From Asaia siamensis (lineage in GTDB: Bacteria; Pseudomonadota; Alphaproteobacteria; Acetobacterales; Acetobacteraceae): a DNA stretch of 64,000 bases. Position 1 is the first letter of the stretch. Each line of letters begins with the position of its first letter. This document shows, piece by piece, positions 9,004 through 18,166 of this stretch. The DNA lies in the NCBI RefSeq assembly GCF_014635085.1, contig NZ_BMCH01000002.1, positions 434,001-498,000 on the forward strand. Reading direction: 5' to 3'. The translations under genes were made by a program, and so were the position numbers. The notes beneath the pieces were generated by a model that searched no databases, was not told the DNA's origin, and was given only the letters and a program-made list of their open reading frames with translations.

Positions 9004-9606
9004 ATGCTTTATGCGTCTGCCCGTTTCTGGCTTCTCGATTTCTTCGGTCAGGTTGTCGATCACGACCCGCTGCGCGATTGTCTGTTTTCGGTGACACCGC
9101 CCCCCGGACGCTATCCAGGGCTCTTCTTCTTTGCCGACAACGCCTCGCTTGCCGAATTTACGGTGACCCTGCGCAAGGTCGTTTCCCTGCCCAAGCCAAT
9201 CCCACAGTTGCTTGCCAATCGCTTGCCGAGCGGCGTCGTTACCCTGCGGCGTATGGATGGTACGGGTCGTTATCTGCGCAGCATTGAAAATGAGGGGATC
9301 GATTTTCAGGCAACAGAGGCCAAGGACTGGGAGCAGTTTTTTATCCTCTCAGAGCCGATGATGCATAGCTACGCCATTCTCAGTCAGGCCGCGGTCAGCA
9401 CGATCACCGATGAGCAGGGCGCCGTTCGAGCGCCCCTGCGCTTTGTGCAGGGCCATAACGGCCAGATTGGCGACAGGGTCTTTTCACTGGCCGCCAATCT
9501 TCCGGCACTTGAGGAAATTGCCAGTCTCGGGGCTGGTGCCGCTGCGCCGCTGGTTCTGAGCGCGCGAAACGGCGACTCTGTGACCCTGCAGATCACCCGG
9601 TCATGA
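9004..9606 (+). CDS. Conserved-looking protein of unknown function
   Basis: A 200-aa soluble protein with no signal peptide and no motif I recognise. It contains mixed aromatic and polar segments (RFWLLDFFGQVVDHDP, PGRYPGLFFFADNASLAEFTVTLRK, WEQFFILSEPMMHSYAIL) and no cysteine cluster. It starts 18 bp after mutY and is probably co-transcribed with it. Its last six bases overlap the end of the convergent photolyase gene (9601-9606). Function cannot be assigned. Confidence 0.7.
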   Translation: MLYASARFWLLDFFGQVVDHDPLRDCLFSVTPPPGRYPGLFFFADNASLAEFTVTLRKVVSLPKPIPQLLANRLPSGVVTLRRMDGTGRYLRSIENEGIDFQATEAKDWEQFFILSEPMMHSYAILSQAAVSTITDEQGAVRAPLRFVQGHNGQIGDRVFSLAANLPALEEIASLGAGAAAPLVLSARNGDSVTLQITRS

Positions 9607-11055
9607 GCCGCGCGTCTTGCGATAGGCTGCCATGGCGCGATCGCGCCCGTCACTGAGCGAGACAATCGGTCTGGGATAGGTCTTGCCAATCTTGACGCCA
9701 GCTTTTTCCAACACCTTTGGTGCCGCATCCCAAGGGGCAGCGATGGCGTCATCAGGCAGTCTGGAAAGCTCGGGCACCCAGCGGCGGATGTAATCGCCCT
9801 TCGGGTCGAATTTGTCCGTCTGGCGCAGGGGGTTGAAAATGCGGAAGAAGGGCGAGGCTTCAATCCCTGTCCCGGCGACCCACTGCCAGTTGACCGCGTT
9901 GGATGCCGGGTCGGCGTCGATCAGCGTATCCCAGAACCAGTTCTCTCCTTCACGCCAGTCGATCAGCAGATGCTTTGCGAGAAATGAGGCCACGATCATG
10001 CGTGCCCGGTTATGCATCCAGCCTGTTTCCCAGAGCTGGCGCATTCCGGCATCCACGACGGGAATACCGGTCTGCCCTCTCTGCCAGGCGGCGAGGTCTT
10101 TCCTGCTGTGGCGCCAGCCGAGCGAATCGAACTGTGATTTCAGATTGCGGTCTGGCAGATGCGGGTTGTGAAAGAGCGTGTACCACGAGAAATCGCGCCA
10201 TCCGAGTTCCGAGAGATAGATCTCACGGTCTTCCTTGGCGCCCTTGTCGGCGCAGTAATGCCAGACCTGCCGCGGGGAAATGACGCCAAGGCGAAGATAA
10301 GGAGAGAGTCGTGAACTCTCCTCGGCTGCCATGTCGTTGCGGCCAGTCCCGTAATGGTCGAGCGGGCCAGAGGCGAAATCCTGTGCGATTTCCTGAGCGG
10401 CGTCTTCTCCGAATTCCCAGTATTCGGTCATCTTGCTGGCCCAGTCGGGTTGGGTCGGAAGCAGCGCCTTGCCAATGTCGGCAGGCTTCAATGCCTTGCC
10501 AGCGTCTTTCAGAATGGCATCCCAGGATTTCAGCGCGCATTTGCCTGGCGTGGCAACCGGTTTGGAAGGGGTGCCCAGGGCCTTGAAGCCTTTCCACCAC
10601 GCCGTGAAGATCTTGTATGGTGTTCCCGTCTTTGTGGTGACTGTCTCAGGCGCGCGCAGCAATGTTCCATGCAGGCGGACCATTTCACTCCCTGCCTTTT
10701 CCAGCGCCTCGGCGATGGCATCGTCCTGATCGCGTGCCGCCTTCTGATAGCGGTGATGGCAATAGAGCTTTTCTGCGCCCGCTTTCTTCATCAGTTGCGG
10801 GATCAGCTTTTCCGGATCTCCCTCAAGAATGAGGCAGTTGCCGCCATGGGCTTCCACGCTCTTGCTGAAGGCAGTGAGGGTCTCATGCAGGAACCATTTC
10901 AATGCTCCCCCCGGGCTGCGCGTCGAGCCGGAATTATCGAGGATATAGACGCACAGACACTCGCCATGCGCATCGAGGGCTGCGTTCAGTGCGGGATGAT
11001 CGGCAAGGCGGAGGTCGTCCCTGAACCAGAGCAGGGCGGGTGATGAATGGGCCAT
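9601..11055 (-). CDS. phrB: Deoxyribodipyrimidine photolyase (cryptochrome/photolyase family)
   Basis: Light-driven repair of pyrimidine dimers. The 484-aa protein begins with the Rossmann-like photolyase domain (ALLWFRDDLRLADHPAL). The C-terminal FAD domain is complete: RLSPYLRLGVISPRQVW, GIPVVDAGMRQLWETGWMHN, ARMIVASFLAKHLL, and NAVNWQWVAGTGIEASPFFR with the electron-transfer tryptophans. The length matches class I CPD photolyases. Distinguishing CPD repair from a 6-4 photolyase or cryptochrome is not possible by eye, but the architecture favours CPD repair. Confidence 0.93.
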   Translation of the reverse strand: MAHSSPALLWFRDDLRLADHPALNAALDAHGECLCVYILDNSGSTRSPGGALKWFLHETLTAFSKSVEAHGGNCLILEGDPEKLIPQLMKKAGAEKLYCHHRYQKAARDQDDAIAEALEKAGSEMVRLHGTLLRAPETVTTKTGTPYKIFTAWWKGFKALGTPSKPVATPGKCALKSWDAILKDAGKALKPADIGKALLPTQPDWASKMTEYWEFGEDAAQEIAQDFASGPLDHYGTGRNDMAAEESSRLSPYLRLGVISPRQVWHYCADKGAKEDREIYLSELGWRDFSWYTLFHNPHLPDRNLKSQFDSLGWRHSRKDLAAWQRGQTGIPVVDAGMRQLWETGWMHNRARMIVASFLAKHLLIDWREGENWFWDTLIDADPASNAVNWQWVAGTGIEASPFFRIFNPLRQTDKFDPKGDYIRRWVPELSRLPDDAIAAPWDAAPKVLEKAGVKIGKTYPRPIVSLSDGRDRAMAAYRKTRGS

Positions 11056-11286
11056 GAAAATCCTGATGCAGCGGCGATAAATCCGAGAGGGATGCAGGGG
11101 AAGCGCAGCAGATCAGGCCGGGTTCAGTAGTGAGGGCGAGAAGCCTCTCTTTTCCGTGAACAGACAACGCCGCCCATACGCCGGCCGAAGCGTCAGAGGT
11201 AAAAATCGTCTCTTTATGTAACTGTGAAAACCGTTTTCTGATCCGGGCGTTGAATGGCCCCAAACATTTTAATAGGGAAATGTTCC

Positions 11287-11481
11287 ATGACCACGGTTTC
11301 CTTCCTCCGCACGGGTGCTCTTGCTGTTATGCTGGCTCTTCCGGCTCTTGGCCTCACCGCCTGCAACACGGTTGATGGCGCAGGGCGCGATGTCAGCTCC
11401 ATCGGGCATAATGTGAGCAACGGCGCCAACGCCACGCAGGGCGCTATCCATAATTCGGTTCCGCAGGCAGCAACCCGCTGA
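11287..11481 (+). CDS. Entericidin-like small lipoprotein
   Basis: A 64-aa product with a lipoprotein signal peptide ending in a lipobox (LGLTAC, lipidated Cys about residue 20). The mature peptide NTVDGAGRDVSSIGHNVSNGA closely follows the entericidin EcnA/EcnB pattern (CNTxxGxGxDxxxxG). Entericidins are cell-envelope lipoproteins of stress responses. The start at 11287 is preceded by AGGGAAA; the upstream in-frame codons are not part of a recognisable signal peptide. A hairpin terminator follows at about 30 bp. Confidence 0.85.
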   Translation: MTTVSFLRTGALAVMLALPALGLTACNTVDGAGRDVSSIGHNVSNGANATQGAIHNSVPQAATR

Positions 11482-11507
11482 ACCCGGCTTTTCAGCCACG
11501 AATTATG

Positions 11508-11540
11508 AAAAAGCGGCGGGGTCATTTCCCGCCCTTTTTC
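11508..11540 (+). terminator. Terminator after the entericidin gene
   Basis: GGCGGG (11515-11520) pairs with CCCGCC (11528-11533) around a 7-base loop, then CTTTTTC. It lies about 27 bp after the stop codon. Confidence 0.8.
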
Positions 11541-11628
11541 ATGTTTGCCGCATGGGCTTTTCAACGGTATCGGGGCAGGCTCAGCGCCTGCTCTTGCAAA
11601 TTGCGGCCAAGACAGCACATAGTAAGCG

Positions 11629-11647
11629 CCCGGTCATGAAGACCGGG
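11629..11647. repeat. Short inverted repeat upstream of the FMN riboswitch
   Basis: A perfect 7-bp inverted repeat (11629-11635 and 11641-11647, 5-base loop) is followed by TTTATAATT. The TATAAT at 11650-11655 could be a -10 box for the rib transcript, but no good -35 is at the right distance, so the promoter call is weak. Confidence 0.45.
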
Positions 11648-11659
11648 TTTATAATTGAC

Positions 11660-11800
11660 GTTCTCGGGGCGGGGTGAAACTCCCCACCGGCGGTAGGTGC
11701 ATTGGCACGAGCCCGCGAGCGCCTTCGGCTTTTGAGCCGGAGGGTCAGCAGATCCGGTCAGAACCCGGAGCCGACGGTCACAGTCCGGATGGAAGAGAAC
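11660..11800 (+). promoter_or_regulatory. FMN riboswitch (RFN element)
   Basis: The leader contains the conserved RFN blocks in order: GGGCGGGGTGAAA, CCCCACCGGCGGT, AGCCCGCGAGCG, GGTCAGCAGATCCGGT and GGAGCCGACGGT followed by CAGTCCGGATGGAAGAGAAC. FMN binding lowers expression of the downstream rib genes. Between the aptamer and ribD lies a stem (11810-11816 with 11829-11835, plus inner pairs) with no T-run. Control is therefore more likely through translation or Rho than by a classic intrinsic terminator; that last point is inference. Confidence 0.95.
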
Positions 11801-11867
11801 AGAAAACGCTCTCACCCTGGCGTGCCACGGTGAGAACGAGGGATGTTCGCGCCTGGGGACCGTCCTG

Positions 11868-12968
11868 ATGGGATGGGACCGTATTGCTGTGCCGGGAGTT
11901 TTCTCCTCCAGACCTGACCTAGAGAAAGGGGCCCTTTCAGGGCCCGCTCTGGACGCCATCCGTCTGGGCTTCGACGCTGCGCTTGCTGAAGCTTCGCGCT
12001 ATCTTGGCGCCACCTCTCCCAATCCCGCTGTTGGTTGTGCCCTGCTCGATCGTGAGGGGGAGATCCTTGTCACCGAGGCGCATCATCGCACAGGGGCGCG
12101 CCATGCCGAGGCGCTGGCGCTGCATAGGGCGCGAGAACTCGGTGTAATCGATCGGGTGTCTACCGCGCTTGTGACGCTTGAACCCTGCAATCATGTGGGT
12201 CGGACGCCGCCTTGCAGCGAGGCCCTGCGTGACAGCCCGGTCAGCACGGTCTGGATCGGCATGCGCGACCCCAATCCTGTCGCCGGTGGCGGTATTGCCC
12301 GGCTGAGGCAGATGCCTGAAGGGCGCATAGTCCATCTTCTGGAGGATCATCCTGCACTGGCCGAGACCTATCGAGCCTGCCAGTCGCTTATCGCGCCTTT
12401 CGCAACCCGGATCGTGAAGCAGCGGCCCTGGATCACGGTCAAACAGGCCTGTGACGCCAAGGGCTCGATGATCCCGCCTGAGGGCAAGACAACCTTCACC
12501 AGCCAGAATTCGCTCGAGATTGCCCACCGTCTCAGACGGGCGAGTGATGCGATCATCACGGGCATTGGCACGGTTCTGGCCGATCGCCCGCGCTTTACCG
12601 TGCGCCATGTTCCCGATCATGAAGACCGGGCACCGCGTCTGGTGGTTGTCTGCGATCGTCAGGACCGGCTGCCGGATTCATGGCGGGAGATGATGATAGG
12701 AAGCGGCTACAAGGTGATCGCATCGCACAATCTCGCCGAAATCCCGGCCCTACTGGGAGATCACGGCGTGAACTGGGCCATGGTCGAGGCCGGACCGGCG
12801 CTTCTGGCTGAAATCGAGACGCTCGGCCTGTGGGATGACTGGCTGACCATAAGAGCCTCGCATGAAGGCCCCGATCGATGTTCGGTGCGCTCCCACGGAC
12901 CTTCTCCCTTGCGTTTCATACTTGATGAAGGGGCAAATCCCCTTCCTGCTGACGAGGCTGCATTCTGA
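11868..12968 (+). CDS. ribD: Bifunctional riboflavin deaminase/reductase RibD
   Basis: Catalyses the deamination and side-chain reduction steps after GTP ring opening in riboflavin synthesis. The N-terminal deaminase domain has the zinc-site motifs HAEAL and TLEPCNHVGRTPPC. The C-terminal reductase domain has ITVKQACDAKGSM, SDAIITGIGTVLADRP and WAMVEAGPALL. The 366-aa length fits the fused enzyme. The start has GGGGA 8 bases upstream. Its TGA overlaps the ribE ATG (TGATG at 12966-12970). It is the first gene under the FMN riboswitch. Confidence 0.94.
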   Translation: MGWDRIAVPGVFSSRPDLEKGALSGPALDAIRLGFDAALAEASRYLGATSPNPAVGCALLDREGEILVTEAHHRTGARHAEALALHRARELGVIDRVSTALVTLEPCNHVGRTPPCSEALRDSPVSTVWIGMRDPNPVAGGGIARLRQMPEGRIVHLLEDHPALAETYRACQSLIAPFATRIVKQRPWITVKQACDAKGSMIPPEGKTTFTSQNSLEIAHRLRRASDAIITGIGTVLADRPRFTVRHVPDHEDRAPRLVVVCDRQDRLPDSWREMMIGSGYKVIASHNLAEIPALLGDHGVNWAMVEAGPALLAEIETLGLWDDWLTIRASHEGPDRCSVRSHGPSPLRFILDEGANPLPADEAAF

Positions 12969-13579
12969 TGTTTTCAGGCATTATCGAGCATATCGGCCGT
13001 ATCAAGACCGTCGAACCCCGTGACCAGGCAATTCTGCTTCAGGTCGAGACAGGTCTTTCGGACATGGATCTGGGTGAGAGCATCGCCGTCAACGGAGTCT
13101 GTCTGACGGTTGCCGCCTATGACTCGTCAGGTCTCGCCGATTTCTTTGTCAGTGCCGAAACCCTCGCGCGCACCGCCCTCGAGCGACTGAAAGAGGCCTC
13201 ACGCGTCAATCTCGAGCGGGCCAGCACACCCGCCACCCGTCTGTCAGGTCATATCGTTCAGGGTCATGTCGATGGTCTGGCCGAGTTTGTGGCCGTGCGG
13301 CCGGTCGGGGAATCGCACCATATCACGTTTCGTCTTCCGGCGGCCCTGCGCGGCTATGTGGTTGAAAAAGGCTCGATCGCGCTCGATGGCGTCAGCCTGA
13401 CGGTCAATGAGGTGAGCGACGTGGCAGAGGGCAGTTTCACTATTGCGCTCATGATCATCCCTCACACCTGGGATCATACCGGGCTGTCCGAACTAACCCC
13501 TGGCGCTCCGGCCAATGTTGAGGTCGATGTTCTGGCCAAATATGTCGAGAGCCTGCTGAAATACGGGGTGCGGTCATGA
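12968..13579 (+). CDS. ribE: Riboflavin synthase (alpha subunit)
   Basis: Dismutates two molecules of dimethylribityllumazine to riboflavin. The 203-aa protein starts with the hallmark MFSGIIEHIGRI and has two homologous lumazine-binding barrels. Each has the signature SIAVNGVCLTV / SIALDGVSLTVNEV, and the linker GHIVQGHVDG is present. It overlaps ribD by one base and ribBA by four (ATGA at 13576-13579), indicating translational coupling. Confidence 0.96.
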   Translation: MFSGIIEHIGRIKTVEPRDQAILLQVETGLSDMDLGESIAVNGVCLTVAAYDSSGLADFFVSAETLARTALERLKEASRVNLERASTPATRLSGHIVQGHVDGLAEFVAVRPVGESHHITFRLPAALRGYVVEKGSIALDGVSLTVNEVSDVAEGSFTIALMIIPHTWDHTGLSELTPGAPANVEVDVLAKYVESLLKYGVRS

Positions 13580-14865
13580 GCACGACGCCGTCCTATCCGC
13601 TCGCCAGAGCCATTGCGGCTCTGCGTAACGGACGCATGGTGATGATGGTCGATGATGAAGGGCGCGAAAACGAGGGCGATCTCGTGATCGCAGCCCAATT
13701 CGCGACAGCTGAGGCGGTCAATTTCATGGCGACCCATGCGCGGGGCCTGATTTGCCTGCCTCTCGAGGCCGAGCAGCTCGAACGCCTCGATCTGCCCATG
13801 ATGCCTCGACGCGGCCATGATCCACGTGGAACAGCCTTCACCGTTTCCATTGAGGCGACGACGGGGATTACGACAGGTATCTCCGCTGCCGACAGGGCGC
13901 GCACGATCCAGCTTGCCGGTCATCCCGACGCCCGCCCTGAAGATATCAGCACACCGGGCCATATCTTTCCGCTGCGCGCCCATCCCGAAGGCACGGTCGC
14001 GCGCGATGGCCATACTGAAGGCGCTATCGATCTTGCCCGTCTTGCCGGGCTGCATCCGGCAGCGGTGATCTGCGAAGTGATGAGTGCCGACGGCACCATG
14101 GCGCGTCTGCCGGAACTGCAGGAATTCGCGTCCCGTCACGATATGCCGGTCATCAGCATCGAAGAGATCGCGGCCTGGTGCCGTGTGCATGGACGCGAGG
14201 CGCTGAGCGACCTCGTGGTGCCGACACCTGTGCCCCCTGCGGTCGAACGCATTGCCGACGCCGCGCTGCCGAGCGTCTATGGCGGGCATGATCTGCGCAT
14301 CCAGGCGTTTCGTGCACCGGACGGCATCGAGCATGTGGCACTGGTCAAGGGCGATCTGACAAAGGGCGTGCCTCTCGTACGCCTGCACTCGGAATGCGTA
14401 ACCGGCGATGCGCTGGGTTCCCTGCGTTGCGATTGCGGTCCTCAGCTTCGCGAGGCGCTCGAGCGGATCGCGGCGGCGCCGTCGGGCGCCCTCGTCTATC
14501 TGAGGGGTCATGAGGGCAGGGGCATCGGCCTTGGCAACAAGATCAGGGCTTATGCGCTTCAGGATGAGGGTAAGGACACGCTCGAGGCCAATCTCGAACT
14601 CGGCCTGCCCGGCGATGCGCGTGACTGGGTGACTGGGGCCGCTATTCTGGAGCTGCTCGGCATCCATACCCTGACCCTGCTGACCAACAACCCCAGCAAG
14701 GTATCGGGTCTGGAGGCAGCGGGGCTGAAAGTCGTCAGTCAGGAGCGCCTCGAAGCCGGATCGAATCCGTTCAATCGCGCCTATCTTCATGCCAAACGTA
14801 CCCGGATGGGACATCAGCTCAGTGATGTCTGGCCGGAACTCGTCGAGACTATGGTTCAGAAATAA
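13576..14865 (+). CDS. ribBA: RibBA: DHBP synthase / GTP cyclohydrolase II fusion
   Basis: The N-terminal half is 3,4-dihydroxy-2-butanone-4-phosphate synthase, with DDEGRENEGDLVIAAQ and HTEGAIDLARLAG. The C-terminal half resembles GTP cyclohydrolase II and keeps the three zinc-binding cysteines (HSECVTGDALGSLRCDCGPQL) and the GRGIGLGNKIRAYALQD loop. In several alphaproteobacterial RibBA proteins the second half has lost activity; here the zinc ligands are intact, so activity is plausible but unproven. Length is 429 aa. Confidence 0.92.
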   Translation: MSTTPSYPLARAIAALRNGRMVMMVDDEGRENEGDLVIAAQFATAEAVNFMATHARGLICLPLEAEQLERLDLPMMPRRGHDPRGTAFTVSIEATTGITTGISAADRARTIQLAGHPDARPEDISTPGHIFPLRAHPEGTVARDGHTEGAIDLARLAGLHPAAVICEVMSADGTMARLPELQEFASRHDMPVISIEEIAAWCRVHGREALSDLVVPTPVPPAVERIADAALPSVYGGHDLRIQAFRAPDGIEHVALVKGDLTKGVPLVRLHSECVTGDALGSLRCDCGPQLREALERIAAAPSGALVYLRGHEGRGIGLGNKIRAYALQDEGKDTLEANLELGLPGDARDWVTGAAILELLGIHTLTLLTNNPSKVSGLEAAGLKVVSQERLEAGSNPFNRAYLHAKRTRMGHQLSDVWPELVETMVQK

Positions 14866-14874
14866 GGATCACCC

Positions 14875-15348
14875 ATGAGCAAGACCATCCCCGTCGCCCC
14901 CGATCTCAACCTGGTGCCGACCCCCAAGCTCGCTCTGCTCGTCAGCCGCTTCAACACCGATGTCACGCATGGTCTGCGCGACGGCGCGCTTGAATGGCTT
15001 GAAGAGCACGGCATTCGCGATGTCGACGTGTTTGATGCTCCCGGCGCTTTCGAACTGCCGCTCATGGCGCAGGCTCTCGCCAAGACCGGCACTTATGAGG
15101 GCGTGATCTGCCTTGGCTGCATCATCAAGGGTGATACGGCCCATTTCGAGTTCATCAGCCTTGGTGCGACGATCGGAATCATGCAGGCACAGCTTGCCAC
15201 CGAGACGCCAATCTCGTTTGGCGTGCTCACCACCTATACCGACGAACAGGCTCAGGCCCGCTCGCGCAAGGATGTCCATAACAAGGGACGCGAGGCTTCC
15301 GCTGCTTGCGTCGAGACGCTGGCCTTCCTGCGCAACACACGCAGCTGA
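14875..15348 (+). CDS. ribH: 6,7-dimethyl-8-ribityllumazine synthase
   Basis: Condenses the RibB and RibD products to lumazine, the substrate of RibE. The 157-aa protein shows LALLVSRFNTDVTHGL, the substrate loop GAFELPLMAQAL, and GVICLGCIIKGDTAHFEFI with the catalytic His-bearing turn. QLATETPISFGVLT and RKDVHNKGREAS complete the fold. It starts 9 bp after ribBA and is the last gene of the rib operon. Confidence 0.95.
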   Translation: MSKTIPVAPDLNLVPTPKLALLVSRFNTDVTHGLRDGALEWLEEHGIRDVDVFDAPGAFELPLMAQALAKTGTYEGVICLGCIIKGDTAHFEFISLGATIGIMQAQLATETPISFGVLTTYTDEQAQARSRKDVHNKGREASAACVETLAFLRNTRS

Positions 15349-15463
15349 TCCAGGTGTTACAAGAGTGTGACGGATGAAGTTTCCCAATCGGGAAACAATG
15401 CTCTAAACCTGCCCGGACCGTGACGCTTTGGCGTCTCACCGTGGCAGGGTTCATCGCACTCCA

Positions 15464-18058
15464 ATGCTAGCAAACTTCATCGGCTCGATCGTCTCGTTCT
15501 GCACAAGACGCGCCTGGATCGTTATTCTCCTTTTTGCGCTTCTGACGGCGGGCAGCCTGTTTCTGACAGTGCAACGCCTTGGCGTGACGACCGATACTGA
15601 CGAGATGTTTGCCGCCAGCCTGCCGTGGAAACAGCGCGGTGCCGAGCTGAGCCGCCTTTTCCCGCAGAATGACGACCTGATGGTCGCCATCATCAAGGCC
15701 GATATGCCTGAACAGGGGCGGGCGACAGCGCGTGAACTGGCGAAGATCCTGCGTGCCGATCACAAGAATTTCCGCACGGTCAGACTGCCTGACGACTCAC
15801 CCTTCCTGCAGAATCACGGGTTGCTCTATCTCGACAAGCCGGTTCTGGGGTCCTTGCTCGACTCCATTGTGGCCGCGCAGCCTTTTCTGGGCACGCTCTC
15901 GGCTGATCCCTCTGCCCGCGGGATCTTCTCGGCGCTCGGCCTGATGGGGGAGGGGCTGTCAGCCGGTGAGGACATTCCCGAAAGCTTCACCCCGGAGCTT
16001 CAAGGCTTTGCCTCTGCGCTTCGTGATGCGGCTCAGGGCCATCCTAAGGATCTCTCCTGGCAGAATCTTCTGGCGGGGCCGCTGGCCGACATGGCAGGCA
16101 ATTATCAATATGTCATGACGCAGCCGCATCAGGATTTCGGCTCGCTCCAGCCGGGTGGCGAGGCGAGTGCTGCCATGCGCAAGGCCATCGACTCCCTGCC
16201 TTTCGTCAAGAGTGGCAACGCCATTGCGATGATCACAGGCCCGGTGCAGCTCAGCGATGAGGAATTCTCGACAGTCGCTCATGGCATGGGTCTCGGGCTG
16301 CTGACCTCTCTCGTTCTGGTGGCGTGCTGGCTGGTGCTCGCCGTGCGTTCGGTGCGTGTCATCGTGCCCATTCTCATCACGCTCGTGATTGGCCTGCTTC
16401 TGACCACCGGGTTTGCGGCCATCGCGGTCGGCAAGCTCAATCTGATTTCTGTCGCCTTTGCCGTGCTGTTTGTCGGTATTGCCGTCGATTTCGCTATCCA
16501 GTTTTCGGTGCGTTTCCGTGGTCAGCGTCTGACATCGGGGGGCGAGATGTCACCGGCTGATGCGCTGGCCGAAACAGGGCGTGAAACGGGGCACCAGATT
16601 CTGGTCGCCTCGCTCGCGACGGCGGCAGGCTTCCTTGCCTTCGTGCCGACCAATTTCGTCGGTGTGGCACAGCTGGGGCTGATCGCTGGTATTGGCATGA
16701 TCATTGCCTTTTTCTGCACCATGACGCTGCTGCCTGCGCTGCTCTGCCTGTTCAGTGCGCGTCTGAGCCGTGGTGAGCCTGGCTTCACGAAACTGGCAGG
16801 GGCCGATCACTGGCTGCGTCATTATCGCAAGCCGGTGCTCGCCTTCTATGCCCTGCTGGCCATCGCCGGTCTGGCTCTCATTCCGCGTCTCAGCTTCGAT
16901 GCCGATCCGCTGCATACCAAGAACCCCGATACCGAGGGTATGCGGGCGCTTCACCTGCTTGAGCAGGACCCCCGTGCATCGCCCTATGACGGCGAGGTCA
17001 TTGTGCCCAATCTCAGGATTGCGGCTGAGCGGGTGAAGCAGTTCGAGGCGCTGCCGAGTGTCTCGTCGGTCATGTGGCTTGGCATGTTCGTGCCCGAAAA
17101 CCAGCCCGAAAAACTGGCCATGATTCAGGATACGGCGTCGATCCTTCTGCCGACGCTTGTGGGGCAGGAGGTTGCGCCTGCTCCCGATGCCAATGCATTG
17201 CGCGCCAGCGCTGCGGCGGCGGCCAGCAAGCTTGGGGCTGTTCTCGACAAGACGGCGCCAGCTTCGCCCCTGCGTGACATCCAGAAATCGCTTGCCCTTC
17301 TCGCCAAGGCGTCGGATGCGCAGATTCTGGCGGCCAATACGGCGCTGACACGCTTCCTGCCTGAGCAGCTTTCGCAACTTGTGGATGTGCTTCAGCCGAC
17401 CCCCGTGACACTTGAGGGCATTCCTCAGGATATCGCGCGCGATTATGTGCTGCCTGACGGGCGTGCGCTGCTCAAGATCCTGCCAAAGGGGCGCATGTCT
17501 GACAGCAAGGTGCTGTATCACTTCCTGAACGACATGCTTTCGGTCGACAAGAATACGGCAGGCACGGCGCTTGAGGTGGTCGAGAGCGCCCATACCATGG
17601 TGCATGCCTTTTCGACGGCGGCCCTGTCGGCTCTGGCCATGATTGCGATCATTCTTTTCGTCGCCCTGCGCCGTCTGCTGGATATGGTGCTCGTTCTGGC
17701 GCCCCTGATGCTGTCGGCCCTGCTGACGGTCATCCTGATCGTGACGGTGCCCGAGACGCTGAACTTCGCCAATATCATCGCCCTGCCGCTGCTTCTGGGC
17801 GTTGGCGTGTCGTTCAATATCTACTTCGTCATGAACTGGCGTGCCGGCATCAAAAGCCCGCTGACCTCGCCCACGGCGCGCGCTGTTCTTTTCTCGGCGC
17901 TAACCACCGGGACGGCTTTCGGCTCTCTGGCGGCGTCGCAGCATCCGGGTACGGCAAGCATGGGGCGTCTGCTTCTGATGTCGCTGGCCTGTACGCTTCT
18001 GGCGACCCTGACCTTCATCCCGGCCCTGCTTCCCAAACGCAAGATCGACGCTGAATAA
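15464..18058 (+). CDS. hpnN: Hopanoid-associated RND transporter HpnN
   Basis: An 864-aa inner-membrane MMPL/RND-type protein. A TM helix at residues 14-35 is followed by a large periplasmic domain, then a five-helix block with LISVAFAVLFVGIAVDFAIQF. A second TM helix, periplasmic domain and helix block (FANIIALPLLLGVGVSFNIYF) follow. The VDFAIQFSVR signature and the early DTDEMFAASLPW segment match HpnN, which moves hopanoids to the outer membrane. ATG at 15464 was chosen because it begins with the cytoplasmic stretch before TM1; a TTG at 15428 would add 12 unlikely residues. No other hopanoid genes lie in this window. Confidence 0.88.
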   Translation: MLANFIGSIVSFCTRRAWIVILLFALLTAGSLFLTVQRLGVTTDTDEMFAASLPWKQRGAELSRLFPQNDDLMVAIIKADMPEQGRATARELAKILRADHKNFRTVRLPDDSPFLQNHGLLYLDKPVLGSLLDSIVAAQPFLGTLSADPSARGIFSALGLMGEGLSAGEDIPESFTPELQGFASALRDAAQGHPKDLSWQNLLAGPLADMAGNYQYVMTQPHQDFGSLQPGGEASAAMRKAIDSLPFVKSGNAIAMITGPVQLSDEEFSTVAHGMGLGLLTSLVLVACWLVLAVRSVRVIVPILITLVIGLLLTTGFAAIAVGKLNLISVAFAVLFVGIAVDFAIQFSVRFRGQRLTSGGEMSPADALAETGRETGHQILVASLATAAGFLAFVPTNFVGVAQLGLIAGIGMIIAFFCTMTLLPALLCLFSARLSRGEPGFTKLAGADHWLRHYRKPVLAFYALLAIAGLALIPRLSFDADPLHTKNPDTEGMRALHLLEQDPRASPYDGEVIVPNLRIAAERVKQFEALPSVSSVMWLGMFVPENQPEKLAMIQDTASILLPTLVGQEVAPAPDANALRASAAAAASKLGAVLDKTAPASPLRDIQKSLALLAKASDAQILAANTALTRFLPEQLSQLVDVLQPTPVTLEGIPQDIARDYVLPDGRALLKILPKGRMSDSKVLYHFLNDMLSVDKNTAGTALEVVESAHTMVHAFSTAALSALAMIAIILFVALRRLLDMVLVLAPLMLSALLTVILIVTVPETLNFANIIALPLLLGVGVSFNIYFVMNWRAGIKSPLTSPTARAVLFSALTTGTAFGSLAASQHPGTASMGRLLLMSLACTLLATLTFIPALLPKRKIDAE

Positions 18059-18166
18059 GAGTGAGTTGCCTATAAGGCAGAGCAGCTCCGCCTCAAAAGC
18101 AGGTGGCAGGCGGGGCTGACCGGTGCTAGGGACATGAGACTAACGTTTTCGTGAGCCCTGCCTATC

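Noticed and set aside
13474-14814. 446-codon minus-strand frame across ribBA
   Set aside because: Antisense shadow of the ribBA codons; no motifs and no start site.
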